Source: Paenibacillus planticolens
Lineage (GTDB): Bacteria > Bacillota > Bacilli > Paenibacillales > NBRC-103111
Direction of reading: 5' to 3'
Length of the DNA stretch: 64,000 nucleotides
Assembly: GCF_013141725.1 (NCBI RefSeq)
Contig: NZ_WHNZ01000086.1
Span: forward strand, 1-64,000
This document shows positions 1-7,285 of the stretch, piece after piece. The translations under genes and the position numbers were made by a program. Below the pieces are notes generated by a model. It was not told the DNA's origin. It was given only the letters and a program-made list of their open reading frames with translations, and made no database searches. Each line of letters opens with the position of its first letter. Within the stretch, counting starts at the first letter, position 1.

Positions 1-3
1 TTT

Positions 4-79
4 TCCCTGATAGCTCAGTTGGTAGAGCACTCGACTGTTAATCGAGTTGTCACAGGTTCGAGTCCTGTTCGGGGAGCCA
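4..79 (+). tRNA. tRNA-Asn (anticodon GTT)
   Basis: The 7-bp acceptor stem TCCCTGA/TCGGGGA closes the cloverleaf. The anticodon loop CTGTTAA reads GTT, the T arm has GGTTCGAGTCC, and the discriminator G is followed by an encoded CCA. First gene of an eight-tRNA cluster that probably continues upstream of the window. Confidence 0.95.
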
Positions 80-106
80 TTTTTTATCCTATACCAGGCT
101 TTTCAT

Positions 107-198
107 GGAGAGGTGTCCGAGCTGGCCGAAGGAGCACGATTGGAAATCGTGTAGGCGTCACAAGCGTCTCGAGGGTTCGAATCCCTCTCTCTCCGCCA
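107..198 (+). tRNA. tRNA-Ser (anticodon GGA)
   Basis: Class II tRNA with a long variable arm. The acceptor stem is GGAGAGG/TCTCTCC and the anticodon stem is CACGA/TCGTG around loop TTGGAAA (GGA). CCA is encoded. Confidence 0.95.
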
Positions 199-235
199 CT
201 TAAAGCATGAGTACATAAGAAAAGCCTGTTTACGA

Positions 236-310
236 GGCCCGTTGGTCAAGTGGTTAAGACACCTCCCTTTCACGGAGGTAACAGGGGTTCGAGTCCCCTA
301 CGGGTCACCA
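236..310 (+). tRNA. tRNA-Glu (anticodon TTC)
   Basis: The acceptor stem is GGCCCGT/ACGGGTC. The anticodon stem CCTCC/GGAGG encloses CTTTCAC, which reads TTC. Discriminator A is followed by an encoded CCA. Confidence 0.95.
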
Positions 311-336
311 TTCCTATCTTAGAAGTTTATTCCCAT

Positions 337-409
337 GGAGGCTTAGCTCAGCTGGGAGAGCATCTGCCTTACAAGCAGAGGGTCGGCGGTTCGATCCCGT
401 CAGCCTCCA
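337..409 (+). tRNA. tRNA-Val (anticodon TAC)
   Basis: The acceptor stem GGAGGCT/AGCCTCC is perfect and the anticodon loop CTTACAA reads TAC. The discriminator A is followed by a T-run, so CCA is not encoded and must be added enzymatically. Confidence 0.94.
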
Positions 410-427
410 TTTTTCCTTTTTTAATGA

Positions 428-504
428 CGCGGGGTGGAGCAGCTCGGTAGCTCGTCGGGCTCATAACCCGAAGGCCGCAGGTTCAAATCCTGCCCCCGCA
501 ACCA
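428..504 (+). tRNA. initiator tRNA-fMet (anticodon CAT)
   Basis: The anticodon is CAT. Two initiator hallmarks are visible: the acceptor CGCGGGG/CCCCGCA has a C1:A72 mismatch, and the anticodon stem carries the GGG/CCC run. CCA is encoded. Confidence 0.94.
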
Positions 505-532
505 ACCTCTTGTTGAGGTGCCTTTTATGTGT

Positions 533-609
533 GGAGCCGTGGTGTAGAGGCCTAACATGCCTGCCTGTCACGCAGGAGACCGCGGGTTCGAATCCCGTCG
601 GCTCCGCCA
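533..609 (+). tRNA. tRNA-Asp (anticodon GTC)
   Basis: The acceptor stem is GGAGCCG/CGGCTCC and the anticodon stem CCTGC/GCAGG encloses CTGTCAC (GTC). Discriminator G and CCA are encoded. Confidence 0.95.
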
Positions 610-624
610 TTTTTTATGCAGTAT

Positions 625-697
625 GAGTCATTAGCTCAGTTGGTAGAGCACCTGACTTTTAATCAGGGTGTCGTAGGTTCGAATCCTACATGACTCA
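625..697 (+). tRNA. tRNA-Lys (anticodon TTT)
   Basis: The acceptor stem is GAGTCAT/ATGACTC, followed by the usual TA linker and GCTC D stem. The anticodon loop CTTTTAA reads TTT. Discriminator A; CCA is not encoded. Confidence 0.93.
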
Positions 698-719
698 CTT
701 TTTTTTATTTCCATTATAT

Positions 720-804
720 GCGGTCATGGCGGAATTGGCAGACGCGCACGGTTCAGGTCCGTGTGGGCTAACCCCCCGTGGAGGTTCGAGTCCTCTTGAC
801 CGCA
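720..804 (+). tRNA. tRNA-Leu (anticodon CAG)
   Basis: Class II tRNA with a long variable arm. The acceptor stem is GCGGTCA/TGACCGC and the anticodon stem CACGG/CCGTG encloses TTCAGGT (CAG). CCA is not directly encoded. Last gene of the cluster. Confidence 0.94.
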
Positions 805-807
805 TCA

Positions 808-856
808 CCAAAAGCTTTCTTGCTTCCTTTTCGAAGGAGTAAGGGAGCTTTTTTTG
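808..856 (+). terminator. terminator of first tRNA cluster
   Basis: An AAGCT...AGCTT stem containing an inner CTTCCTTTTCGAAGGAG hairpin is followed by a run of seven T. It lies directly after the last tRNA. Confidence 0.75.
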
Positions 857-878
857 TACATCCATCATCACTTTACTG

Positions 879-907
879 TTGACATTGATTATTATTATCA
901 CTAATAT
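879..907 (+). promoter_or_regulatory. sigma-A promoter with Fur box in its spacer
   Basis: TTGACA (879-884) and TAATAT (902-907) are separated by exactly 17 bp. The spacer holds TGATTATTATTATCA (886-900), which differs from the Bacillus Fur 7-1-7 consensus TGATAATNATTATCA at one position. Occupancy would block RNA polymerase, so the downstream DUF1450 gene should be iron-repressed. The regulator assignment is inferred from the motif. Confidence 0.8.
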
Positions 908-947
908 CAGTATAGGCGGTAGATATGAGCGGTGGAGGTTGAACGGC

Positions 948-1199
948 ATGAAAACGATTAAATACTGCTGTAGAAATGAGAAATTCGGATCCAAACAAAT
1001 ATACAAGTCATTGAAAAATGAATACCCGGACCTGAAGCAGAAAAAGAAGGATTGCTTAGGGAACTGCAGACACTGTAAGAAAGAATGTATCGCAATGATC
1101 GGCAAAAAGGAGCTGCTATGCGCCTCTTCGCCTGACTTACTATATGCGCAGCTCAAACAGATTATTGCTGAATCCAGAGCTGAAACCGTAATGGCTTAG
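948..1199 (+). CDS. DUF1450-family cysteine-rich small protein, predicted Fur-regulated
   Basis: An 83-residue protein starting MKTIKYCCRNEKFG. The in-frame extension to 879 would run through the promoter, and ATG 948 is preceded by GGTGGAGG. The cysteine layout (CC near the N-terminus, CLGNCRHCKKEC in the middle) and length fit the DUF1450 (YuzB-like) family, whose role is not established. The cysteines could hold a metal or cluster. Its promoter contains a near-perfect Fur box and ferritin follows, so a part in iron physiology is a reasonable inference. Confidence 0.75.
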   Translation: MKTIKYCCRNEKFGSKQIYKSLKNEYPDLKQKKKDCLGNCRHCKKECIAMIGKKELLCASSPDLLYAQLKQIIAESRAETVMA

Positions 1200-1317
1200 A
1201 CGATAACCTTTTTAAAAATTATGACTTCCGTTTGTATTTGTATGTGAAGTTCTGGTAATCTTGTATGTATGGGGAATACGCAATATATAACCATACAGAA
1301 GGGATGTGCAGCACATC

Positions 1318-1827
1318 ATGTTAAAAGATGAACTAACGGAAGCGCTCAACGATCAGATGAACTATGAATTTTACTCTGCGCACGTCTATTTGGCGATTGC
1401 TGGTTATTGTGCGGCAGAAAGCTTGGATGGGTTCTCGAACTTTTTCACCGTGCAAGCGGAGGAAGAGAAGTTCCATGCCATGAAGATTTTTAAATTTATC
1501 AATGATCGCGGCAAAAAGGTTTCCTTCGCCGGCATGGATACGCCAGTGAATGAATACAAATCGATTCTGGACGCGTTTGAGCATGCTTATTTGCATGAAC
1601 AGGAAGTTACAAGACGTATTTACCATCTGTCTGATTTGGCCCTCAACGACCGTGAGCATGCCACGATGCAGTTCTTGAAATGGTTCATTGATGAGCAGGT
1701 AGAGGAAGAAGCGATGTTCGACAGCATTATCAATAAGCTGAAACGAATCGACAAAGACAGCAATGCCTTCTTCATGTTGGATGCTGAGTTTGCGCAGCGT
1801 ACGTTCACTCCACCGGCTGGGGAATAA
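1318..1827 (+). CDS. ftnA: ferritin (non-haem iron storage)
   Basis: A 169-residue ferritin. It oxidises Fe(II) and stores Fe(III) in a 24-subunit cytoplasmic shell. The four-helix pattern is clear: NDQMNYEFYSAHVYLAI in helix A, QAEEEKFHAMKIFKF (ExxH ferroxidase motif) in helix B, and DEQVEEEAMFDSII in helix D. A GTG at 1306 sits only two bases after GAAGGGA, so ATG 1318 is the better start. It follows the Fur-box DUF1450 gene by about 120 bp and is closed by a strong terminator. No Fur box of its own was seen. Confidence 0.9.
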   Translation: MLKDELTEALNDQMNYEFYSAHVYLAIAGYCAAESLDGFSNFFTVQAEEEKFHAMKIFKFINDRGKKVSFAGMDTPVNEYKSILDAFEHAYLHEQEVTRRIYHLSDLALNDREHATMQFLKWFIDEQVEEEAMFDSIINKLKRIDKDSNAFFMLDAEFAQRTFTPPAGE

Positions 1828-1855
1828 TTACATACAATTACTTAAGTGTACAAAG

Positions 1856-1897
1856 ACTTACTCGTTTCGCGGTTAATCGCGAAGGGTAAGTTTTTTT
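1856..1897 (+). terminator. terminator after ferritin gene
   Basis: Stem ACTTACTC/GGGTAAGT with inner TTCGCG/CGCGAA, followed by seven T. Confidence 0.88.
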
Positions 1898-1920
1898 CTT
1901 TTTTGCTGACGTATAGCTGT

Positions 1921-2103
1921 CAGGGGTTATTTTTAATGGGGGACCCGGATGGAGATGTCTTCGCAAATGCCTCTGAAGCGCTCTACACGCGTTCCTATAG
2001 TATTATGGGCATTTGTAAGAGTGAAAGAAAAGACTTTACTGTAGCCAAGCTGGAGGGCTTGTGGTGGGTAGATGGATATTGCGTTATCCTGTACAGGCTT
2101 TAG
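1921..2103 (+). pseudogene. remnant of a GyrI-like small-molecule-binding domain gene
   Basis: The frame contains FLMGDPDGDVFANASEALY followed about 25 residues later by AKLEGLWWVDG. This pairing (GDP.G..F..A.EALY then PLEGLWW) is typical of the GyrI-like/AraC effector-binding family. The N-terminal part is missing, with the ferritin terminator lying in its place. The reading frame stops just after the second motif, far short of the family's usual 150-200 residues. I read it as a decayed internal fragment. It could be chance coding, but the two spaced motifs argue against that. Confidence 0.55.
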
Positions 2104-2170
2104 GAGTGGTGAAGGGGTGATTTTTGCGGTAAAATAGAAGAAAATGTCGGGCTAACGGGAGGGAAGGCGG

Positions 2171-2626
2171 ATGCAGGCACGTCATATTTCTGCGATTAGT
2201 CATGCGCTCGGCGTTCTGGTGATTGTGATAGGATTCATGTTCCCTGTCTCTGCAGCCCATGCTTCCTGGCTCGATAGAGTGAAAGAAATTTATGAGCTCC
2301 CGGAGAATATGCAGCAAATTCAGAAAGATTACGAGGCAACGAAACAGCAATTAGAGGAGCAAAAGGACAAGCTTTCGGAAACGATCCGGCATTCGCAGGA
2401 AACGGAATCAAAGCTCCTTCAGCAAAACGAGACGCTTCAAAAGGAAAACCAGCTTCTGCAAGAGCGCTTAAAGACCATGGAGCAAGTGGCGCTGGATAAA
2501 GAGAAGCGGAATCGGAAAATAACGAATATGATTATCGCGGCTGTGCTGCTTGTCGTGCTTTATTTTATACTTGGACGAGTGTTTAGGTATGTGGTTTGGC
2601 GGAGACAGAAGCGTCATATGAGATAA
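2171..2626 (+). CDS. hypothetical protein with signal peptide, coiled coil and C-terminal membrane anchor
   Basis: 151 residues, started by ATG behind GGGAGGGAAGGCGG. Residues 1-32 form a signal peptide (hydrophobic run, then SAAHASW). Residues about 45-115 are a charged heptad-rich coiled coil (KQQLEEQKDKLSE, LLQQNETLQKENQLLQERL). Residues about 122-140 form a transmembrane helix followed by the basic tail RRQKRHMR. Family not recognised. It is 14 bp upstream of the AIM24-family gene, so the two are probably co-transcribed. Confidence 0.7.
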   Translation: MQARHISAISHALGVLVIVIGFMFPVSAAHASWLDRVKEIYELPENMQQIQKDYEATKQQLEEQKDKLSETIRHSQETESKLLQQNETLQKENQLLQERLKTMEQVALDKEKRNRKITNMIIAAVLLVVLYFILGRVFRYVVWRRQKRHMR

Positions 2627-2640
2627 AAGGGGTGAGTAGC

Positions 2641-3339
2641 ATGGAAGTAGTTTTCGAATCTGCAAGCTCACTGGCAAAGATGGCCAAGCTGCGCATCGAG
2701 CAGGACGAAGCCATTCATGTGCTGCATCCGAACCAGATCGTAGCCTTTCAGGGTAGGTCCGAGCAACGGGAGGACTCCTTGATGAAGCTGCCCAGCATGT
2801 ACCGCAAGAAACGTTTCATACAGTCGCGTGTACGCGGTCCTGCACAGCTCATGCTCGGGCTGCCCGAAGGCTACAGCATGTCTGTGGTGCCGATTGGCGC
2901 TGACGATGATCTTTTGTATGAGTTTCGCCATGTTTTGTTTTATACCGAAGGTGTCAGCTTCACTTCTCATCTGCAAAATGTTAAAAATACGCTCATTACG
3001 CAAGACCTCGTAAAAATGCAGTTCAAGGGACCGGGTACGCTAGGACTTCTGACCGCCGGCCCGTTGTATCAAATGACGCTGGATCCGAAGCAGCCCTTAT
3101 ATGTGGATATTAGCTGCCTTATTGCGTATCCGCGGAATGCCAAGCTGCGCCTTTGTGTGTACGGCAACACGTTAGCCAGTCAGCACATGAATTATCATTG
3201 GGAAATGACGGGACAGGGGCATGTACTGCTGCAGCCTTGCAAGCCGGATGCCAAGTTGGATGAGCATATGAAAAATGACAGCTTATTGCGACGAGTTGCC
3301 AGAGAAGTGATTCCGTTTGGCGGCATTTTTATAAAATAA
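2641..3339 (+). CDS. AIM24/DUF124 family protein
   Basis: 232 residues; ATG 2641 follows AAGGGGTGAGTAGC. The internal pattern GPGTLGLLTAGPLYQMTLDP with PLYVDISCLIAYP fits the AIM24 (DUF124, TIGR00266) beta-fold family, whose bacterial function is not settled. No signal peptide or membrane helix is evident, so it is probably cytoplasmic. It follows the coiled-coil membrane protein and precedes the second tRNA cluster. Confidence 0.65.
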   Translation: MEVVFESASSLAKMAKLRIEQDEAIHVLHPNQIVAFQGRSEQREDSLMKLPSMYRKKRFIQSRVRGPAQLMLGLPEGYSMSVVPIGADDDLLYEFRHVLFYTEGVSFTSHLQNVKNTLITQDLVKMQFKGPGTLGLLTAGPLYQMTLDPKQPLYVDISCLIAYPRNAKLRLCVYGNTLASQHMNYHWEMTGQGHVLLQPCKPDAKLDEHMKNDSLLRRVAREVIPFGGIFIK

Positions 3340-3359
3340 AGATTGGCAACAAAAAACAT

Positions 3360-3388
3360 TTGCATTTGTTCTGAAATCCTGATATATT
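3360..3388 (+). promoter_or_regulatory. promoter of second tRNA cluster
   Basis: TTGCAT (3360-3365), a 17-bp spacer and TATATT (3383-3388), about 55 bp before the first tRNA of the cluster. Confidence 0.6.
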
Positions 3389-3441
3389 ATTCCTTGTCGC
3401 CTCTGAGAAAAGTTGATGAAGCGACATTCAAGACATACCGT

Positions 3442-3516
3442 GCGGAAGTGGCTCAGCGGTAGAGCATCGCCTTGCCAAGGCGAGGGTCGCGGGTTCGATC
3501 CCCGTCTTCCGCTCCA
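3442..3516 (+). tRNA. tRNA-Gly (anticodon GCC)
   Basis: Acceptor GCGGAAG/CTTCCGC; the anticodon stem CGCCT/AGGCG encloses TGCCA (GCC); CCA encoded. Confidence 0.95.
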
Positions 3517-3519
3517 TAA

Positions 3520-3596
3520 GCGCCCTTAGCTCAGCTGGATAGAGTATTTGACTACGAATCAAAAGGTCGGGAGTTCGAATCTCTCAGGGCGCGCCA
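3520..3596 (+). tRNA. tRNA-Arg (anticodon ACG)
   Basis: Acceptor GCGCCCT/AGGGCGC; the anticodon loop reads ACG (wobble A would be deaminated to inosine); CCA encoded. Confidence 0.94.
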
Positions 3597-3620
3597 TTTC
3601 TATCAAGCAACATCATATAT

Positions 3621-3694
3621 CGGGACGTAGCTCAGCTTGGTAGAGCACCTGCTTTGGGAGCAGGGGGTCGCATGTTCAAATCGTGTCGTCCCGA
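3621..3694 (+). tRNA. tRNA-Pro (anticodon TGG)
   Basis: Acceptor CGGGACG/CGTCCCG; the anticodon stem CCTGC/GCAGG encloses TTTGGGA (TGG); discriminator A; CCA not encoded. Confidence 0.94.
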
Positions 3695-3701
3695 TAAACA
3701 C

Positions 3702-3772
3702 GCGGGTGTAGTTCAATGGTAGAACTTCAGCCTTCCAAGCTGGTAGCGTGGGTTCGATTCCCATCACCCGCT
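3702..3772 (+). tRNA. tRNA-Gly (anticodon TCC)
   Basis: Acceptor GCGGGTG/CACCCGC; the anticodon loop CTTCCAA reads TCC; discriminator T; CCA not encoded. Confidence 0.94.
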
Positions 3773-3786
3773 TCACACAAAGAAAG

Positions 3787-3815
3787 AGCCACCTTCGGGT
3801 GGCTTTTTCTTTTGC
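3787..3815 (+). terminator. terminator of second tRNA cluster
   Basis: Perfect 7-bp stem AGCCACC/GGTGGCT with a TTCG loop, followed by a T-rich tract. Confidence 0.92.
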
Positions 3816-3929
3816 TGCGGTGAGGGAACGGTGCAGCGCAAAGGTAAGTAGGACCGCGCGCCATAGTCTAGCGCCGATTGTTTCCGCATGGAATATGTGC
3901 ACGAATCGTAGTCGTGGAGCTTCCCTGGG

Positions 3930-4125
3930 AGTTCGAAAGGGAACTGAAGTCCGCTATTTGGGCCAGATCGGCCGGATTCCCAGTTTAGGGGGAACTACAG
4001 GGTCTTGTATGCTTCCTGCGGCTGATTTATTAGGCAAATTGGAGCAATAGAGGACCATAGTTCCCATTCAGAGGCGCAAGATGCCATCTTCGAGTAAATA
4101 ACGGACTGTAGTTCCCCCAGCCTCC
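3930..4125 (+). repeat. four copies of the GGGAACTAC..GTCC..CTATTT intergenic repeat (locus 1)
   Basis: Direct copies start near 3941 and 3990. Inverted copies end near 4070 and 4120 (read as ...GTAGTTCCC). The same motif recurs at 11407-11805 and 15290-15480. No coding sequence is evident between the tRNA terminator and the aldo/keto reductase gene (3816-4262); this array is what that stretch holds. Confidence 0.7.
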
Positions 4126-4262
4126 ATATAATCATAATGCAGCGAGAGATATCTGCCTGATGCCCCTCATCTCTTGGCAAACAAAGATGAAAGCGGTATA
4201 CTTTACATTGTTAACGTGTGCATACCGATGAGACAATAACCAATGAAATGAGGCTGACGACT

Positions 4263-5192
4263 ATGAAGACGAAAAAGCTTGGAAATGCCGGATTTGACAT
4301 CACGACGATGACATTTGGCTGCTGGGAGCTGGGCGGAGGCCCGTGGGAGTTTACGAACGATCAAAACAACATCGAGCTCATCCGCAAAGCATTCGAGCTT
4401 GGCATCACAACGTTTGATACGGCTGAAGGCTACGGAAATGGACATTCCGAAGAAATTGTCGGAGCCGCTTTGGCAGATATACGTAAGCAATGTATCATAA
4501 CGACGAAGGTGAGCCGAAGCAATCTAAGTCCTCAGGATGTGCGGAGATCGGCAGAAAACAGTTTGAAACGTTTAAATACAGATTACATAGATATTTATTA
4601 CATTCACTGGCCAAGCTTTGAAATCCCGGTGCAGGAAACACTTTCCGAATTTGTAAAGCTGAAAGAGGAAGGCTTGATTCGATCCATCGGCGTATCCAAT
4701 TTCTCTTTGGAACAGCTGAAAGAGGCTGTGAGCTATGCGCAAATCGATGTGATTCAGCCGGAATACAGCTTGCTGCACAGAGCGATCGAGCAAGAGATTG
4801 TGCCTTTTTGCCGGGAGAATAGCATTGGTATAATGAGTTATAGCTCGATTGCGAAAGGGATTCTGACAGGGGCTTTCCACCTTCATGGCAGGACGCTGAA
4901 GGATGGAGACTTCCGCAAGGAGAGAAGGCTATTCCTTCCAGAGCATCTGGAGGCGGAGAAGGAACTTTTGGCGGTAATGAAAGAAATGGCGGATGCCAAG
5001 GAAACCAACGTTACACAAATCGCCATTGCGTGGCTGCTCCACCAGGAGGCGCTTACTTCAGCAATTATAGGCACGCAGGACGTACATCATCTTGAAAACA
5101 ATATCCAAGCAGCATCACTCTCTTTATCTTCTTCAGAGCTGGAAACTTTGAACACGGTCAGCGATCAAGTGCTGTCTGTGATTGGCTACTAA
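4263..5192 (+). CDS. aldo/keto reductase
   Basis: 309 residues; MKTKKLGNAGFDITTMTFG begins at ATG 4263 behind GAGG. NAD(P)H-dependent carbonyl reductase of the AKR fold, cytoplasmic. The catalytic tetrad is visible: Asp and Tyr in TFDTAEGYGNG, Lys in TTKVS, and His in YYIHWPS. The C-terminal half has IGVSNFSLEQL and SAIIGTQDVHHLENN, the usual cofactor-binding segments. Monocistronic, with a terminator directly after the stop. The physiological substrate cannot be told from sequence. Confidence 0.9.
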   Translation: MKTKKLGNAGFDITTMTFGCWELGGGPWEFTNDQNNIELIRKAFELGITTFDTAEGYGNGHSEEIVGAALADIRKQCIITTKVSRSNLSPQDVRRSAENSLKRLNTDYIDIYYIHWPSFEIPVQETLSEFVKLKEEGLIRSIGVSNFSLEQLKEAVSYAQIDVIQPEYSLLHRAIEQEIVPFCRENSIGIMSYSSIAKGILTGAFHLHGRTLKDGDFRKERRLFLPEHLEAEKELLAVMKEMADAKETNVTQIAIAWLLHQEALTSAIIGTQDVHHLENNIQAASLSLSSSELETLNTVSDQVLSVIGY

Positions 5193-5198
5193 CGGCTG

Positions 5199-5222
5199 AA
5201 CCGCCCGGTGGGGCGGTTTTTT
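5199..5222 (+). terminator. terminator after aldo/keto reductase
   Basis: AACCGCCC/GGGCGGTT stem with a short loop and a T-run. Confidence 0.9.
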
Positions 5223-5329
5223 CATGGGAAAATATCGCAGCAGCGCCAGTAAAAAAAGGTTGACTGGAAAAACTTACTACCACGCAAAAGTTGTATCTAT
5301 CAAATAAACTATGCTAGTCTAGCATAGAC

Positions 5330-5468
5330 AAAAAATGCCGAATCTTGGAGCAGCAAAAGCTCCGGTACGGGGGACTTCTTTACTTGGGGTGAATGAGCGC
5401 CGCTAATGCGAGCGTACTAGGGAAAACCTCTTCCCGAACCCGTCAACTAACCTCGGAGGCGTCAAGGA
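5330..5468 (+). ncRNA. c-di-AMP riboswitch (ydaO/yuaA type) leader
   Basis: Conserved blocks of the ydaO/yuaA motif appear in order: GCCGAATC, TACGGGGGAC, CTTGGGGTGAATG, a GGGAAAACCTCTTCCCGAACCCGTC segment whose CCCGAACCCGTC core is diagnostic, and CTAACCTCGGAGGCGTC. The leader ends at the ribosome site of an NlpC/P60 hydrolase, which is a classic target class. In known members, c-di-AMP binding turns expression off. Recognition is by motif; no covariance search was run. Confidence 0.9.
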
Positions 5469-5477
5469 GGCAAGGTT

Positions 5478-6368
5478 TTGAAATCTTTTTCTTCACGTCT
5501 TATTTGTTCATGCGCAATTTTTTGCGCCGCAGTTCCTATGTTTACAGCACATGACGCCCAGGCTGCTGCACCTACGGACCGTTCTGTCAAGGTTCAGGTC
5601 AATGACGATCTGCTGCAGTTTCCGGAAGTGCAGCCTTACATTGATGACAAGGGCATCATGCAGGTGCCGCTTCGAGTTCTATCCGAGAAGCTGGGTTATC
5701 AAGTGAGCTGGAAGAAGCTGGAGAATGAGATTGAGGTCACACTGATCAATAAGCAGCAGTCGATCTTACTCGTTACAGATCAGCAGCAAGCGGTTGTAAA
5801 CAGCAAGAGAATCAGTATGGAAAGCAGTCCAACCGTGTACCAGGGGAATACTTATGTGCCGCTGCGATTCATCACGGAAACTTTCGGTTCGCCGATTGAA
5901 TGGAATGAAGCTAACCAGATCGCGATTGTGGATGTGGACGGAAAGTCGCACAAGCCTGCCTGGATCGCACCGCCGCCGGCACCCAAAGCCGCTGCTGCTC
6001 CTGTTGTTCCGTCTGTGACGGAGCAAATTATCCAAACAGCAAACGCCTATATGGGCGTGCCTTATGTATGGGGAGGAACAACGCCGAATGGATTTGATTG
6101 CTCCGGTTTTGTGCGGTTCGTGTACCAAGCGAAAGGGATCGACCTGCCTCGTACGTCAGCGGAAATGCACAGTGAAGCAGGCACGAGAGTTACGGATTTG
6201 AAGATCGGAGACTTAGTGTTTTTTGCTTCAAAAACTGTGAACCACGTGGGCATTTATCTCGGCAATGATCAATTCATTTCAGCGACTACATCCAGAGGCG
6301 TGGCTGTGGACAGTCTTTCGAGCTCTTATTGGAGCGCAAGGTATGTCGGAGCGAAGAGAGTTTTGTAA
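5478..6368 (+). CDS. secreted NlpC/P60 peptidoglycan endopeptidase with copper-amine-oxidase-like N-domain
   Basis: 296 residues from a TTG start behind AAGGAGG. Residues 1-30 are a signal peptide (CAIFCAAVPMFTAHDAQA). Residues about 40-155 carry two copper-amine-oxidase N-like repeats (VPLRVLSEKLGYQVSW and VPLRFITETFGSPIEW). A proline-rich linker follows, then an NlpC/P60 domain (about 180-296) with catalytic Cys in GFDCSGFVRFVY and His in NHVGIYLG. It should cleave peptide stems in the wall. The upstream c-di-AMP riboswitch ties it to osmotic and cell-wall homeostasis, as for other ydaO-controlled hydrolases. Confidence 0.9.
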   Translation: MKSFSSRLICSCAIFCAAVPMFTAHDAQAAAPTDRSVKVQVNDDLLQFPEVQPYIDDKGIMQVPLRVLSEKLGYQVSWKKLENEIEVTLINKQQSILLVTDQQQAVVNSKRISMESSPTVYQGNTYVPLRFITETFGSPIEWNEANQIAIVDVDGKSHKPAWIAPPPAPKAAAAPVVPSVTEQIIQTANAYMGVPYVWGGTTPNGFDCSGFVRFVYQAKGIDLPRTSAEMHSEAGTRVTDLKIGDLVFFASKTVNHVGIYLGNDQFISATTSRGVAVDSLSSSYWSARYVGAKRVL

Positions 6369-6377
6369 GGATAGGAC

Positions 6378-6440
6378 TATCGAACACTTGTTTTCAATGT
6401 CATTCGAATGAGGGCATAGAAGGCGAGTGTTTTTTTTCGT
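6378..6440 (+). terminator. probable terminator after NlpC/P60 gene
   Basis: ACACTTG...CGAGTGT long stem with one G-U pair, enclosing an inner ATGTCATTCGAATGAGGGCAT hairpin, then eight T. Confidence 0.6.
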
Positions 6441-6535
6441 CCGCGGAATCATGCGATTTTTATCGAAATTTTATGTTTTTTAGCCTATAATGAAGAAATG
6501 CTTGGAAGAAAGAAAGAGCAGGTGAACACGAGCAC

Positions 6536-7195
6536 ATGCAATTAAGTGTCTGGAAGAGCTGGTTATATAAAAAGAGACATTCGAATAAAGCAGATAGCAT
6601 GTATACCGTGGATAAAGGTCCTGCGATGCCAGATGAAGTCCGGGAAGTCATTCAGCAATTTTTCCGTACTTACAATCATTTCAAAGGCGCTAGAAGCTTG
6701 CAAACGGATACGTTTATAAAAGAAGTATTTTACGCAACGAAGCAAGATCCGGGGGATCAAAGAACCATTGAAGAAATGGAATCCTATATCCAACATAAAA
6801 ATGTGCTGCGATTGCGGTTGAAATCCTATGTCATCGATGAATATTTAAGCCTGGGCGAGAAGATCTGTATGATTGGCGTTACGCGGGAATTCAGCAACAA
6901 TCATAGGAATCGCGTGCTTTATTTTCTAATCAAAGAAGGCCAGTCTTGGAAGTTTCACCATATCGCAAGGTCCCATCATGGCACTATCCTGGATAAATTT
7001 CAAATCAGAGAACAAACGGGTTTTGTCGTAGGCAATGAAAAAGCCGCTCTACTCTTCCTAACGCACTCCAGTTCCGCAGATGCCTCCACCTTTATAACGG
7101 GCGATTATGTGCATGCCGAGGGATATTTGGAAGTGGAGCAAGAGGCGAGCAGCCATTTGTATTATCGGGTTGTTCGAATGAACCGTGTTCACTAG
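6536..7195 (+). CDS. hypothetical protein
   Basis: 219 residues with ATG behind GAGCAGGTGA. No signal peptide or membrane helix. The middle (FFRTYNHFKGARSLQTDTFIKEVFY) is helical and charged. The second half (VLYFLIKEGQSWKFHHIARS) resembles the end of an NTF2/SnoaL-like cone, but this is only an impression. No catalytic motif is recognised. It stands alone, convergent with the glycosyltransferase gene. Confidence 0.6.
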   Translation: MQLSVWKSWLYKKRHSNKADSMYTVDKGPAMPDEVREVIQQFFRTYNHFKGARSLQTDTFIKEVFYATKQDPGDQRTIEEMESYIQHKNVLRLRLKSYVIDEYLSLGEKICMIGVTREFSNNHRNRVLYFLIKEGQSWKFHHIARSHHGTILDKFQIREQTGFVVGNEKAALLFLTHSSSADASTFITGDYVHAEGYLEVEQEASSHLYYRVVRMNRVH

Positions 7196-7285
7196 AGAAC
7201 TAGAATCTCGCTACAAGCCGTGAGGGTAAGCTTTGCTCTGTCGAGTAACGCTTATTTGGCGTTAAGATGCCTAAGCCCCTACAGG

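Noticed and set aside
19..450. Short open frames across the tRNA cluster
   Set aside because: They run through perfect tRNA cloverleaves and have no protein-like features.
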